NCBI GenBank assembly: GCA_963383645.1
Contig: OY726573.1
Location: forward strand, 20,505,845-20,569,844
Length of the DNA: 64,000 nucleotides
Origin: Muscardinus avellanarius
Taxonomy: Eukaryota > Chordata > Mammalia > Rodentia > Gliridae
Direction of reading: 5' to 3'
Numbering within the stretch: the first letter of the stretch is position 1; the number at the start of each line of letters is the position of its first letter. Below, piece by piece: positions 62,076 to 64,000 of the stretch. Below the pieces are notes generated by a model. It had not been told where the DNA came from. It did no database searches and saw only the letters and a program-made list of their open reading frames with translations. A program made the translations under genes and the position numbers.

Positions 62076-62826
62076 CCTATCTGGTATTGTTAGCAAAAAA
62101 AAAAAAAAAAAAAAGAAAAAGAAAAAGAAAGCCCTAAAAAACAAAAACTGTGGCTGGGCATGGTGGCACTATAATCCCAGCATTTGGGAGTCTGAGACAG
62201 GAGGATCGCAGTTTGAGAACAGCCTCAGCTACTTAGTGAGGACCTTTGGAACTCAGTGAGACCTTGTTTCAAAATAAAGAATAAAAAAGAAAAATAGGGC
62301 TGGGGTGTAGCTTAGAGGTAGAATGCCCTTGGATTCCATCCTCAGTACCGAAAAAAAAAAAAAAAAAACTTTGTGTTAATTAAATTATATAAATCTTTAA
62401 GTTAGTTTTAATCAATACCCAGTATATCAGTCACAATTATCAAATAGAAATAAGTTCACATGACCTGAATGCGATGGGCACACCTGTCATTTCATGAAGG
62501 TCACCCCATTTTAACCTTAGCCAGAGAGGTCTAGTGTGCCTGTGTTGCAGGCCAGATCCAGGAATGTCACTGCCATAGTTTTCTTGGCTGCATGGGCACA
62601 GCCCAGGCCATCAGCCTTCACTTTCTGCTGGCTCTACCTCTCAGAGTAAGCAGGAAGGGCTGGATGGGCGTGGGTTCGAGGCGCTGACCCTGGTGTGGGC
62701 TGCTAGGGAGGGCAGAGGTTCCCGCTAACGCTGCTCTCTTGCCTGGTTGCAGCTGCCCTACGAAAAGGCCTGCAAGAGTAAGCTGTTCTGCATTGCTGAA
62801 TTACAGCTGGCCACCGCCATCTCTCG
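13600..62826 (+). CDS. ITGAE: ITGAE, integrin alpha-E (CD103), exons 1-20 of the gene, 3' part outside the window
   Basis: Alpha-E pairs with beta-7 on intraepithelial and tissue-resident T cells and dendritic cells and binds E-cadherin. Twenty coding exons total 2,477 nt (about 825 residues of a protein near 1,170). They are 13600-13633, 28781-28901, 43556-43647, 45332-45399, 45707-45824, 46028-46159, 46508-46623, 47138-47289, 48350-48503, 48936-49086, 49492-49559, 50138-50270, 50862-51004, 51285-51425, 52304-52528, 53906-54036, 55318-55448, 56689-56852, 60188-60316 and 62753-62826. Every junction is GT-AG and in frame, with no internal stop, so the gene looks functional. The order is signal peptide, propeller blades, X-domain (about 145-188), I domain (from 189), remaining propeller with three Ca loops, thigh, start of calf-1. 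Calf domains, membrane segment and tail are beyond 64,000. Only alpha-E has an X-domain before the I domain, which settles the identity. No clear TATA box was found upstream. Confidence 0.97.
14153..14262 (+). mobile_element. 7SL-derived monomer (B1/Alu-like), no ID half
   Basis: ggcatggtggcacataccta, then tcccagctacttgggaggct, then cacttgagcccaggagttca and a short A-tail. This is the ancestral Alu/B1 monomer wording, different from the cttgtaatcccagcatttgg of the dimers, so it is an older 7SL-derived insertion. Confidence 0.75.
14671..15580. mobile_element. Three B1-ID SINEs (+, -, +)
   Basis: A + copy lies at about 14671-14888, a minus copy at about 14977-15163 (subfamily II-like wording gggccctctacctctggaat) and a + copy at about 15359-15580. 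Each of the + copies ends in an A-run. Confidence 0.82.
16690..17065 (+). repeat. Degenerate TG/GTAT-rich minisatellite
   Basis: About 375 bases are built from variants of gtgtatggggtgt with inserts such as gcatgtgtatggggg and tatatatgggtatgta. G and T make up nearly the whole + strand. The long minus-strand frames with Thr/Pro/His/Tyr runs come from this composition and are not genes. Confidence 0.8.
18206..19875 (-). mobile_element. Three minus-strand B1-ID SINEs separated by unique DNA
   Basis: Copies lie at about 18206-18406, 18824-19028 and 19668-19875, each reading from ggtactggggattgaaccca-like text to accaccacac-type ends. A MIR-like stretch (aaattgctcaacctctctga) lies at about 19085-19145 in the gap between the second and third. 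Confidence 0.8.
20585..20870 (+). mobile_element. Two truncated B1-ID SINEs directly before composite retroposon A
   Basis: The first (20585-20720) is internally deleted and ends in (CA)n. The second (20763-20870) stops in the linker (cttagtaaataaat), where composite A begins. That suggests composite A landed in the SINE or replaced its right half. Confidence 0.7.
21384..21642 (+). pseudogene. CACNA2D3 N-terminal-like module, copy A1
   Basis: With one frameshift the + strand reads [12 protein letters not shown] (signal peptide-like) and then [20 protein letters not shown], followed by [13 protein letters not shown]. This aligns with the CACNA2D3 segment that begins [18 protein letters not shown] and ends [11 protein letters not shown], quoted from memory. 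Similarity stops after the LLKK-like residues, where tactgttttcttttattaaa begins. CACNA2D3 encodes a calcium-channel alpha2delta-3 subunit. Here it is only a broken coding fragment inside a repeat. Confidence 0.82.
22315..22560 (+). pseudogene. CACNA2D3 N-terminal-like module, copy A2
   Basis: After frame correction it reads [11 protein letters not shown], stop, then [20 protein letters not shown] and LQ. The preceding text (ctgtgctcctctgcactgcg) corresponds to the signal-peptide region. It has an in-frame stop in place of the tryptophan codon and is non-coding today. Confidence 0.82.
22563..22628. repeat. (AT)n microsatellite inside composite A
   Basis: About 33 uninterrupted AT units lie directly after the CACNA2D3-like module, where the other module copies have tttattaaaaaatattgaag. 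The microsatellite probably grew from that A/T-rich end. Confidence 0.95.
27614..27850 (+). mobile_element. Chimera of a B1 left half and an L1 3' end
   Basis: The first 90 bases are the left half of a B1-ID SINE (gccaggcatggtgggccacg). They run straight into gggtggggggatgtgg, gtgctgtgtgcatgtatgtc and gactataatgcacc, which match the L1 3' tail seen at 23.55-23.68 kb and 41.43-41.53 kb. A template switch during L1 reverse transcription would give this structure. Confidence 0.6.
28781..28901 (+). CDS. ITGAE: ITGAE exon 2: end of signal peptide and start of mature protein
   Basis: It reads [16 protein letters not shown] and on to [11 protein letters not shown], with acceptor ctcacag and donor GTGAGT. 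Signal peptidase should cut just before FNVD. NQT is an N-glycosylation site. Human ITGAE has AFNVDVARPW and [12 protein letters not shown] at these places. Confidence 0.96.
30690..31700 (+). mobile_element. MIR, old L1/HAL1 and ID fragments
   Basis: A MIR-like stretch lies at about 30700-30850. L1/HAL1 3' ORF text (ggcaaggatgtggtgagaca ... ccaccttggagggcagtatc) lies at about 30960-31140. An ID-like minus monomer (aacccagggctttccaaatg ... ctactgctgagctctaccct) lies at about 31245-31305, then more old L1-like text and an L2/MIR-like piece (ctactgtgtgccaggtcctg) at 31530. Confidence 0.55.
31790..33290. mobile_element. SINE cluster, both orientations and both subfamilies
   Basis: Minus copies: fragments near 31800-31960, subfamily II at about 31990-32175, and full copies at about 32945-33155 and 33160-33287. 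Plus copies: subfamily II at about 32196-32395, a right half at 32412-32470 and a dimer at about 32508-32680. Minus right-half fragments lie at 32710-32770 and 32835-32890. (TTTA)n fills 32771-32820. Confidence 0.78.
33295..34757. repeat. Tandem duplication, unit about 745 bp
   Basis: Copy 1 spans about 33295-34009 and copy 2 about 34040-34757. Both run from a (TTTA)n block through gtgcactgtattcatacatc, then cagtcagcccccaccc, a unique block (tctgataccaagcttttgat) and L1 ORF2-like text, to cccatatacaaatatta. Differences are scattered single bases and small indels, roughly a few percent by eye. After copy 2 the L1 text continues, whereas after copy 1 it breaks off at gtcttttttattttc. Confidence 0.88.
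33340..33475 (-). mobile_element. L1 3' UTR end, minus strand (first of two duplicated copies)
   Basis: The reverse complement reads gggtgggggctgactggg, then gtgtgcatgtatgtctac and gatgtatgaatacagtgcac before an (AAAT)n tail. That is the same 3'UTR ending as in both composite retroposons. The second copy is at about 34085-34215. Confidence 0.72.
33710..35120 (+). mobile_element. Old L1 ORF2 fragment, + strand, interrupted by the duplication
   Basis: gatcttgaaaaagaacaaag, then agctacaataatggaaacag, ttggacccttacctaatccc and actcaaaatagataaaagac follow the late ORF2 region of mammalian L1 in order. It is decayed, with no open frame, and is older than the minus-strand L1 next to it. It is read once at 33710-34009 and again, more fully, at 34440-35120. 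Confidence 0.72.
35157..36086 (-). CDS. L1 ORF1 protein, intact 309-residue frame
   Basis: ORF1p is the RNA-binding, trimer-forming chaperone of L1 retrotransposition. The frame opens [17 protein letters not shown] heptad-rich coiled coil follows at about residues 50-140 (for example [18 protein letters not shown] and [16 protein letters not shown]). The RRM-like core comes next with [10 protein letters not shown] and RHIIVKMTN, then the C-terminal domain with [18 protein letters not shown] and ARRAWSNIF. The length is a little short of the roughly 340 of human ORF1p. No stop or frameshift is present, so this copy is recent, although without ORF2 it cannot move on its own. Confidence 0.92.
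   Translation of the reverse strand: MTQGKNPEKAQTSEIMGKRNNTGAMNAHNPTTSEPDKTENQRFLEDQIRKITVEIIEVLRKELRESQKEIKDAINEVKASIQSTNNRLEHMENRISLLEDDHSKNERIVSNLEKNIRQQESDIEEIWAHFKRANLRIIGIEEGKESETKGINNLFKEVIAENFPDIEQEVDTQVQETYRTPFRQDRRRGSPRHIIVKMTNVEAKQRILKATKAKGQVTFRGKPIRITPDFPKQVMRARRAWSNIFQTLKENNFQPKISYPAKLSIKLDGEIRSFHDKQKLKEFMSSKPALEKILKEINYKEEIGNTLQN
36366..36665 (-). repeat. Repeated segment within the L1 5' UTR
   Basis: The block around ggtgaattcactgctgctgt with atatggcgctgctgcc (about 36369-36452) is repeated with changes at about 36588-36663 (ggtgaattcgccgctgccgc, atatggcgctgctgcc). Two GC-rich repeats about 215 bp apart inside a promoter resemble monomer organisation in other rodent L1s. Confidence 0.7.
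36840..37500. mobile_element. Three B1-ID SINEs after the L1 5' end
   Basis: A minus copy lies at about 36840-36975 (its right half is cut at the L1 boundary), a + copy at about 37006-37190 followed by (CA)n to 37237, and a + copy at about 37285-37500. The L1 5' end abuts the interrupted minus SINE, so the L1 inserted into or beside it. Confidence 0.75.
37560..37870 (-). mobile_element. Old L1/HAL1 3' fragment, minus strand
   Basis: Text such as tttcatataaatgaggcatt, cttctccattcaacataagg and gaggagtggaattgctgggc follows the reverse complement of ancient L1/HAL1 3' regions. It is diverged. Confidence 0.55.
39327..39587 (+). pseudogene. CACNA2D3 N-terminal-like module, copy B1
   Basis: It reads [15 protein letters not shown] in one frame (human: ASALLAAALLYAALG, from memory). 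After a frameshift comes [10 protein letters not shown], a stop in place of Trp, then [20 protein letters not shown] and LQK. The match covers the signal peptide and about 35 residues beyond. Confidence 0.85.
39588..40056 (+). mobile_element. SINEs inserted within composite B
   Basis: B1-ID copies of subfamily II lie at about 39592-39715 (truncated) and 39724-39920, plus a right half at about 39925-39985. An AT/GT microsatellite follows to 40054. All interrupt the join between the first CACNA2D3-like module and the next beta monomer. These SINEs are therefore younger than the composite. Confidence 0.85.
40219..40440 (+). pseudogene. CACNA2D3 N-terminal-like module, copy B2 (best preserved)
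   Basis: From 40318 one frame reads [14 protein letters not shown], then [15 protein letters not shown], then a stop after F, then LLQK. Human CACNA2D3 reads [14 protein letters not shown] and AFGGEIKSIAAKYSG at the same places (from memory). The tryptophan and the GGEIK core are kept. The upstream signal-peptide part is partly deleted. Confidence 0.87.
41564..43555 (+). other. ITGAE: 3' part of ITGAE intron 2 with a 111-bp local duplication
   Basis: Mostly unique sequence. A segment at 41660-41770 (accctgtcagggtagcccag ... gggtgggggataaaa) recurs at 42924-43034 with few changes. A 25-bp tandem (ccccaggaattacctggtg) lies just before the first copy. A partial SINE right half lies at about 42025-42095. 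Confidence 0.75.
43556..43647 (+). CDS. ITGAE: ITGAE exon 3
   Basis: The split Trp codon is completed, then [20 protein letters not shown] and [10 protein letters not shown] follow. Human has LLVTSPRTKR and LHRCSL at these positions. NRT and NET are N-glycosylation sites. The two cysteines form the first propeller disulfide by family analogy. Donor GTAAGG. Confidence 0.95.
43918..44212. repeat. (GT)n-(GA)n microsatellite pair followed by a minus-strand SINE
   Basis: (GT)n at about 43919-43957 passes directly into (GA)n at 43958-44003. A minus B1-ID SINE follows at about 44005-44212. The microsatellite is in the SINE's expanded A-tail position. Confidence 0.85.
44663..44884 (+). mobile_element. 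B1-ID SINE with (CA)n tail in intron 3
   Basis: The + copy starts ccaggcatgggtgcacgctt and ends ccccagtaacacacacac. The tail has become a (CA)n run to 44884. Confidence 0.85.
45332..45399 (+). CDS. ITGAE: ITGAE exon 4
   Basis: Reads [20 protein letters not shown] then GVL. Human has EHVPIPKGRHRGVTVVRSHH. Acceptor gtttcag, donor GTGAGT. It ends in phase 0. Confidence 0.95.
45707..45824 (+). CDS. ITGAE: ITGAE exon 5
   Basis: Reads [20 protein letters not shown], then [19 protein letters not shown]. It is near-identical in plan to human ([20 protein letters not shown]). It is the last propeller segment before the X-domain. Confidence 0.95.
46028..46159 (+). CDS. ITGAE: ITGAE exon 6: X-domain with RRRR cleavage region and short acidic run
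   Basis: Residues 145-189 read [20 protein letters not shown], then [14 protein letters not shown] (175-178), ALETP, EEEE (184-187), AG. The X-domain exists only in alpha-E and is the site of proteolytic cleavage. The tetra-arginine is a good basic processing site. In human, as remembered, the acidic stretch is far longer (about 18 mostly Glu/Asp residues), so this species has a strongly shortened one. Acceptor taaag, donor GTGAGA. Confidence 0.94.
46508..46623 (+). CDS. ITGAE: ITGAE exon 7: I domain start, MIDAS DxSxS
   Basis: Reads [19 protein letters not shown] and on to SVYEKCFE. D197, S199 and S201 form the DGSGS part of the metal-ion-dependent adhesion site. Human is [19 protein letters not shown]. 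Donor GTGGGC. Confidence 0.97.
47138..47289 (+). CDS. ITGAE: ITGAE exon 8: I domain
   Basis: Reads [20 protein letters not shown] and ends [10 protein letters not shown] with a split Leu. T268 in the VTRTASAM stretch is the expected MIDAS threonine by alignment with alpha-M RTHTA. Human has CNFALVQYGGVIQTEFDL. Confidence 0.96.
47590..48000. mobile_element. Two SINEs in intron 8 (-, +)
   Basis: A truncated minus copy lies at about 47583-47716 and a + dimer at about 47803-48000 (cagctggtagtgatggtgca ... caatccccagtaccatg). Confidence 0.8.
48350..48503 (+). CDS. ITGAE: ITGAE exon 9: I domain, MIDAS aspartate
   Basis: Reads [20 protein letters not shown] then [11 protein letters not shown] and [11 protein letters not shown]301 of LTDG is the third MIDAS loop. 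The human equivalent is LTDGGIFEDPL. NST gives a glycosylation site. Confidence 0.97.
48936..49086 (+). CDS. ITGAE: ITGAE exon 10: I domain C-terminal part
   Basis: Reads [20 protein letters not shown] then [20 protein letters not shown] and NIIHME. Human has [17 protein letters not shown]. It contains the alpha-7 helix region that transmits I-domain opening to the propeller. Confidence 0.96.
49270..49400 (-). mobile_element. MIR fragment, minus strand
   Basis: gaggaaactgaggcccagaa, then ggtgtccaaacctattcagc-tagtagttac and cagggccctggtctctg follow the reverse complement of MIR in order. Confidence 0.7.
49492..49559 (+). CDS. ITGAE: ITGAE exon 11, followed by an unusual splice donor
   Basis: Reads [20 protein letters not shown] then DE. 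Human has TVGDALHYQLAQIGFSAQIL then DER. The only GT at the conserved boundary is GAG|GTTCGT, which lacks the usual purine at +3 and A at +4 but keeps G at +5. Using it keeps the frame and joins to [11 protein letters not shown]. Confidence 0.88.
50138..50270 (+). CDS. ITGAE: ITGAE exon 12
   Basis: Reads [20 protein letters not shown] then [20 protein letters not shown] and YSYL. Human has [26 protein letters not shown] and NLT are potential N-glycosylation sites. Propeller FG-GAP repeat. Confidence 0.96.
50510..50700 (+). mobile_element. B1-ID SINE in intron 12
   Basis: The + copy is read from ccaggagtggtgcctgtaat to taggtctgggaatgtagtag. Most of the right half is missing and is replaced by an A/T-rich tail. 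Confidence 0.75.
50862..51004 (+). CDS. ITGAE: ITGAE exon 13
   Basis: Reads [20 protein letters not shown] then [20 protein letters not shown] and PVLEGEQ. Human has [25 protein letters not shown] repeat with the GAPR motif. Confidence 0.96.
51285..51425 (+). CDS. ITGAE: ITGAE exon 14: first Ca-binding propeller loop
   Basis: Reads [20 protein letters not shown] then [29 protein letters not shown] at 507-515 is a canonical DxDxDGxxD calcium loop of the alpha-subunit propeller. Confidence 0.97.
51679..51740. repeat. (AC)n microsatellite in intron 14
   Basis: About 30 AC units with one imperfection at 51729, ending in a G-run. It is not attached to a recognisable SINE. Confidence 0.93.
52065..52258 (-). 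mobile_element. B1-ID SINE ending about 45 bp before exon 15
   Basis: The minus copy starts tgtggttctggggattgaac and ends gtgtgccaccatgcccggct. It lies just upstream of the acceptor tttgcag at 52303. Confidence 0.85.
52304..52528 (+). CDS. ITGAE: ITGAE exon 15: second Ca-binding loop
   Basis: Reads [20 protein letters not shown] then [20 protein letters not shown] and [21 protein letters not shown] at 571-579 is the next propeller calcium loop. It ends in GLSASPSQ, as in human. At 225 nt it is the longest exon here. Confidence 0.97.
52740..53420. mobile_element. L2-like fragment followed by a + strand SINE (intron 15)
   Basis: 52740-53225 shows Pyr-rich text with cagcctttgcacccaaccc and gatgacccttcttcaaagaa, typical of diverged L2. 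A B1-ID SINE follows at about 53228-53420. Confidence 0.55.
53906..54036 (+). CDS. ITGAE: ITGAE exon 16: third Ca-binding loop
   Basis: Reads [20 protein letters not shown] then [20 protein letters not shown] and [12 protein letters not shown] at 639-647 is the third calcium loop, closing the propeller. Human has DISGDGLADITVG. Confidence 0.97.
54120..55300. mobile_element. Intron 16: MIR, SINE and L2 fragments
   Basis: A MIR-like stretch lies at about 54120-54350 (aagttccaactctcttatct, agtatttaacacagtgctg). A + B1-ID SINE lies at about 54536-54690, shortened and with a partly repeated right end. L2-like + text lies at about 54700-55260 (ccactagagcagggatgtgt ... gtatcctgaggactctgagc). Confidence 0.6.
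55318..55448 (+). CDS. ITGAE: ITGAE exon 17: thigh domain start
   Basis: Reads [20 protein letters not shown] then [17 protein letters not shown]. Human has SRPVVRLKVSMAFTPSALPI. Donor GTACGG. Confidence 0.96.
56235..56536 (+). mobile_element. B1-ID SINE, then an ID-like monomer and (CA)n
   Basis: A dimer lies at about 56235-56420. An ID monomer (ggggtataactcaatagtag ... ctgggtttcattcccagcat) lies at 56424-56497, followed by (CA)n to 56536. Confidence 0.75.
56689..56852 (+). CDS. ITGAE: ITGAE exon 18: thigh domain
   Basis: Reads [20 protein letters not shown] then [20 protein letters not shown] and [14 protein letters not shown]. Human has LDVDVGKQRRRLQCSDVRSC. It contains NVT and NTT sites and conserved cysteines. 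Confidence 0.95.
57151..57221 (+). mobile_element. Monomeric ID element with tRNA-like promoter boxes
   Basis: gccgggggtgtagctcagtg, then gtaaagtatgtactttgcat and ccctgggcttaatcctcagc. TAGCTCAGTGG fits the Pol III A box and GGCTTAATCCT a weakened B box. Unlike the dimers it retains the tRNA-like middle (tactttgcatgtctgaggcc), which makes it a free-standing ID copy. Confidence 0.8.
57291..57366. repeat. Perfect 29-bp inverted repeat with 18-nt loop
   Basis: The left arm 57291-57319 (starting aaaatgtcagcaattagagc) and the right arm 57338-57366 are exact reverse complements over all 29 bases, separated by gttctagaagaagacaaa. A transcript would fold into one strong hairpin on either strand. It lies in ITGAE intron 18, 70 bp after the ID monomer. 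Confidence 0.95.
57483..57900 (+). mobile_element. Subfamily II SINE split by a 240-bp AT/GT microsatellite grown in its linker
   Basis: The left half 57483-57590 ends cctgttttaaaatttaaaaa. The right half 57841-57895 starts gtgtctgggagtgtagcctg. Between them is (tatacgta)-type, (GT)n and (AT)n sequence. In intact copies this place holds only ccaaataaaaatataaaaat. Confidence 0.88.
58019..58440. other. Unclassified stretch with a 126-codon minus-strand frame
   Basis: An open frame runs on the minus strand from 58399 to 58019 ([20 protein letters not shown]...). No domain, family or repeat was recognised. It lies within an intron between repeats, so it may be part of an unrecognised LTR-type or other element. 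Coding function is not supported. Confidence 0.3.
58612..59137. repeat. (TTCC)n and an unclassified LTR-like block with 79-bp tandem repeats
   Basis: (TTCC)n lies at 58612-58653. It is followed by about 320 bases of CpG-containing text, then two direct repeats of 79 bp (58976-59054 and 59055-59133, starting aggaaactcaggatggc) and the beginning of a third. The composition and repeat style resemble a retroviral LTR. The family and ends were not determined. Confidence 0.5.
59370..60085 (-). mobile_element. Four minus-strand SINEs in intron 18
   Basis: Copies lie at about 59377-59556 (subfamily II-like), 59578-59772, 59775-59897 (fragment) and 59912-60080. They were inserted one after another in the same direction, each beginning at the tail of the previous one. 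(TTTA)n precedes the first. Confidence 0.8.
60188..60316 (+). CDS. ITGAE: ITGAE exon 19: thigh domain
   Basis: Reads [20 protein letters not shown] then [20 protein letters not shown] and IFQ. Human has LCEEDCFSNASVKVSYQLQT. Acceptor cctgcag, donor GTAGAC. Confidence 0.96.
60585..60875 (+). mobile_element. SINE with expanded (AAAG)n tail
   Basis: A + B1-ID copy lies at about 60580-60765. Its A-tail has grown into an (AAAG)n array to about 60872. Confidence 0.85.
60965..61462 (-). mobile_element. LTR-like element, minus strand
   Basis: On the minus strand it begins TGTGTCGATACTGGGAAAG near 61462. An AATAAA is found where + reads tttatt at 61034-61039, and about 70 bases remain to a probable end near 60965. 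An internal repeat of about 45 bp (atttatggcctaaagggg / atttatggcctgagaggg, 61238-61329) is present. No viral gene remains. The exact ends and target duplication were not resolved. Confidence 0.5.
61470..62040 (+). other. ITGAE: ITGAE intron 19, unique-looking part
   Basis: No exon, RNA or familiar repeat was recognised. A CCAAT-free, mixed-composition sequence lies between the LTR-like element and a T-run at 62046-62075. Confidence 0.35.
62152..62370 (+). mobile_element. B1-ID SINE in intron 19
   Basis: The + copy starts ctgggcatggtggcactata and ends ccatcctcagtaccg with an A-tail. It is preceded by mixed A-rich sequence. Confidence 0.85.
62753..62826 (+). CDS. ITGAE: ITGAE exon 20: thigh/calf-1 boundary
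   Basis: Reads [20 protein letters not shown] then TAIS. Human has [20 protein letters not shown]. Donor GTGAGT leaves a split codon, so the coding sequence continues beyond the window. Confidence 0.96.
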
Positions 62827-62949
62827 GTGAGTTGGGTCTAGGTGCAGTTAGCTTCCTCTGAGGGTTTACTTGAGCAACCCTCCCCCCACCAAAAGGGATT
62901 GCATTCCTCCTTCCTCTTCCCCTCACGATCCTCAAAAGATGTCTGTATT

Positions 62950-63945
62950 GCCAGGTACAGTGGTACACACCTGTAATACCAGTACTTGGGCTGAGACAGG
63001 AGGATTAAAGGTTTGAAGCCAACTTCAGCAATTTAGTGAGACCCTCAGCAACTTAACAAGATCCTATTTTTAAAAAGGGGTGGGGTCGGGGGAGGGGGGG
63101 GAGAATGCCTCTGAGTTTAATCCCTAGTTCAAAAGAAAAAAAAGCATGTGTGGTGGCACATGCTTGCAATCCCAGCATATGGAAGGCTGAGACTGGAAGA
63201 TTGTAGTTCGCGGACAGCCTCAGCTACTTAGTGAGGCCCTTTGCAACTCAGTGAGACCCTGTTTCAAAATAAAGAACAATAAGCTGGGCGTGGTGGCGCA
63301 CGCTTGTAATCCCTGCACTTGGGAGGCTGAGACAGGAGGATTACGCAGGTTCGAAGCCAGCCGTGCGTGCTGGCTTAGGAGACCCTGTTTCCAAATAAAA
63401 ATGTGAAAATAGGTCTGGGAGTGTAGCCCGGAGGTAGAAGGGCTTCCAGGAACCCCAGTACCGCCAAAAAAAAAAAAAAAAAAAAAAAAACTTGCAGTTT
63501 CAAAATAAAGAATAAAAAATAGGGCTGGGGTGTCGCTTGGAGGCAGAATGCCCCCTGGTTCCATCCCCAGTACCAAAAAAATAAAAATAATAAAAATAAG
63601 CCAGATATGATGGTGCATGCCTGTAATCCTAGTATTTAGGAGGCAGAGACAGGAGGATTGCAGGTTTGAGGTCAGTCTCAGCAACTTAGGAAGGCTCTCA
63701 GCAATGTAGAGAGAGACTGTTTCAAAATAAAAAAAAAGAAAGCCAGGTGTTGCCCCACACCTCTAATCCCAGTACTTGCAAGTATGAGACAGGAGAATTT
63801 CAGGTTTGAGGACTGCCTCAGCAAGTAGTAAGACTTTCATCAATCTAGCAAGACTTTGTTTCCAAATAAGAAATAAAATTGGGTGGAGCTTGAAAGTAGA
63901 AGCCCTTGAGTTCAATTCCCAGTACCAAAGAAACCCCACACACAA
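62950..63945 (+). mobile_element. Run of six + strand SINE copies in intron 20
   Basis: Copies lie at about 62953-63130, 63145-63280 (left half), 63282-63470 (subfamily II inserted after the left half), 63492-63580 (the displaced right half), 63598-63735 and 63744-63935. The second to fourth entries read as one older SINE split by a younger subfamily II insertion, repeating the age order seen at 4.6 kb. Confidence 0.8.
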
Positions 63946-64000
63946 AAAGAACTTTTGAATTTATTATCTCAGCCACCTGTGAGGGAGACAAAAGTCTGTG

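Noticed and set aside
13600..62826. ITGAE as a pseudogene
   Set aside because: All 20 exons are open, in frame and have GT-AG borders. MIDAS and calcium loops are intact.
62827..64000. HASPIN, expected inside a late ITGAE intron
   Set aside because: No kinase-like frame is present. In human the gene lies in an intron further 3', so it should be beyond the window.
1..64000. CRISPR arrays, operons, bacterial mobile elements
   Set aside because: The window is mammalian genomic DNA. Repeats are SINE, LINE, LTR or simple repeats, with no repeat-spacer array.

Overview
This is a mammalian nuclear window of rodent type. The commonest repeat is a dimeric SINE: a 7SL-derived B1-like left half joined by an A-rich linker to a tRNA/ID-derived right half. 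Dimers of this B1-dID kind are known from sciuromorph rodents (squirrels, mountain beaver, dormice). The species cannot be fixed from the sequence alone. The right-half wording and a second sharply distinct subfamily make a non-squirrel sciuromorph plausible, but that is inference.

Two protein-coding genes are present, both on the + strand. At the left edge (654-889) is the last coding exon of NCBP3, followed by its 3'UTR with an AATAAA at 2345-2350. After about 11 kb of intergenic DNA comes ITGAE (integrin alpha-E, CD103). Its start codon is at 13600, and 20 coding exons can be read to 62826, where the window leaves the gene. All 19 internal junctions keep frame and use GT-AG. Together they encode about 825 residues: signal peptide, the first propeller blades, the X-domain, the complete inserted (I) domain with its metal site, the remaining propeller with three Ca-binding loops, the thigh region and the start of calf-1. 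The order NCBP3-ITGAE on one strand matches human 17p13.2. HASPIN, which lies in a late ITGAE intron in human, is not in this window.

Introns 1 (15.1 kb) and 2 (14.7 kb) carry most of the length and are packed with repeats. 24.1-30.5 kb is an almost continuous nest of SINEs and microsatellites. 33.3-36.8 kb holds a broken L1 complex: a promoter plus an intact ORF1 without ORF2, an older L1 on the other strand, and a tandem duplication of about 745 bp. From exon 3 on, introns are short, apart from the repeat-rich introns 17-20.

The most interesting object is a composite retroposon present twice in the same orientation, at 20.9-23.7 kb (intron 1) and 39.0-41.55 kb (intron 2). Each copy has a head of repeated GC-rich monomers that begin with an AAGATGGCGGC-like (YY1-type) motif, two copies of a module homologous to the amino-terminal coding region of CACNA2D3, a short GC-rich repeat block, and an L1 3' end with A-rich tail. 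The second copy is bounded by a perfect 11-bp target-site duplication, so the whole chimera moved as one unit. In plan it resembles hominoid SVA elements but is built from different parts. Other notable items are a perfect 29-bp inverted repeat next to a monomeric ID element at 57.3 kb, and a solo LTR whose paralogous uninterrupted site lies 2.8 kb away.
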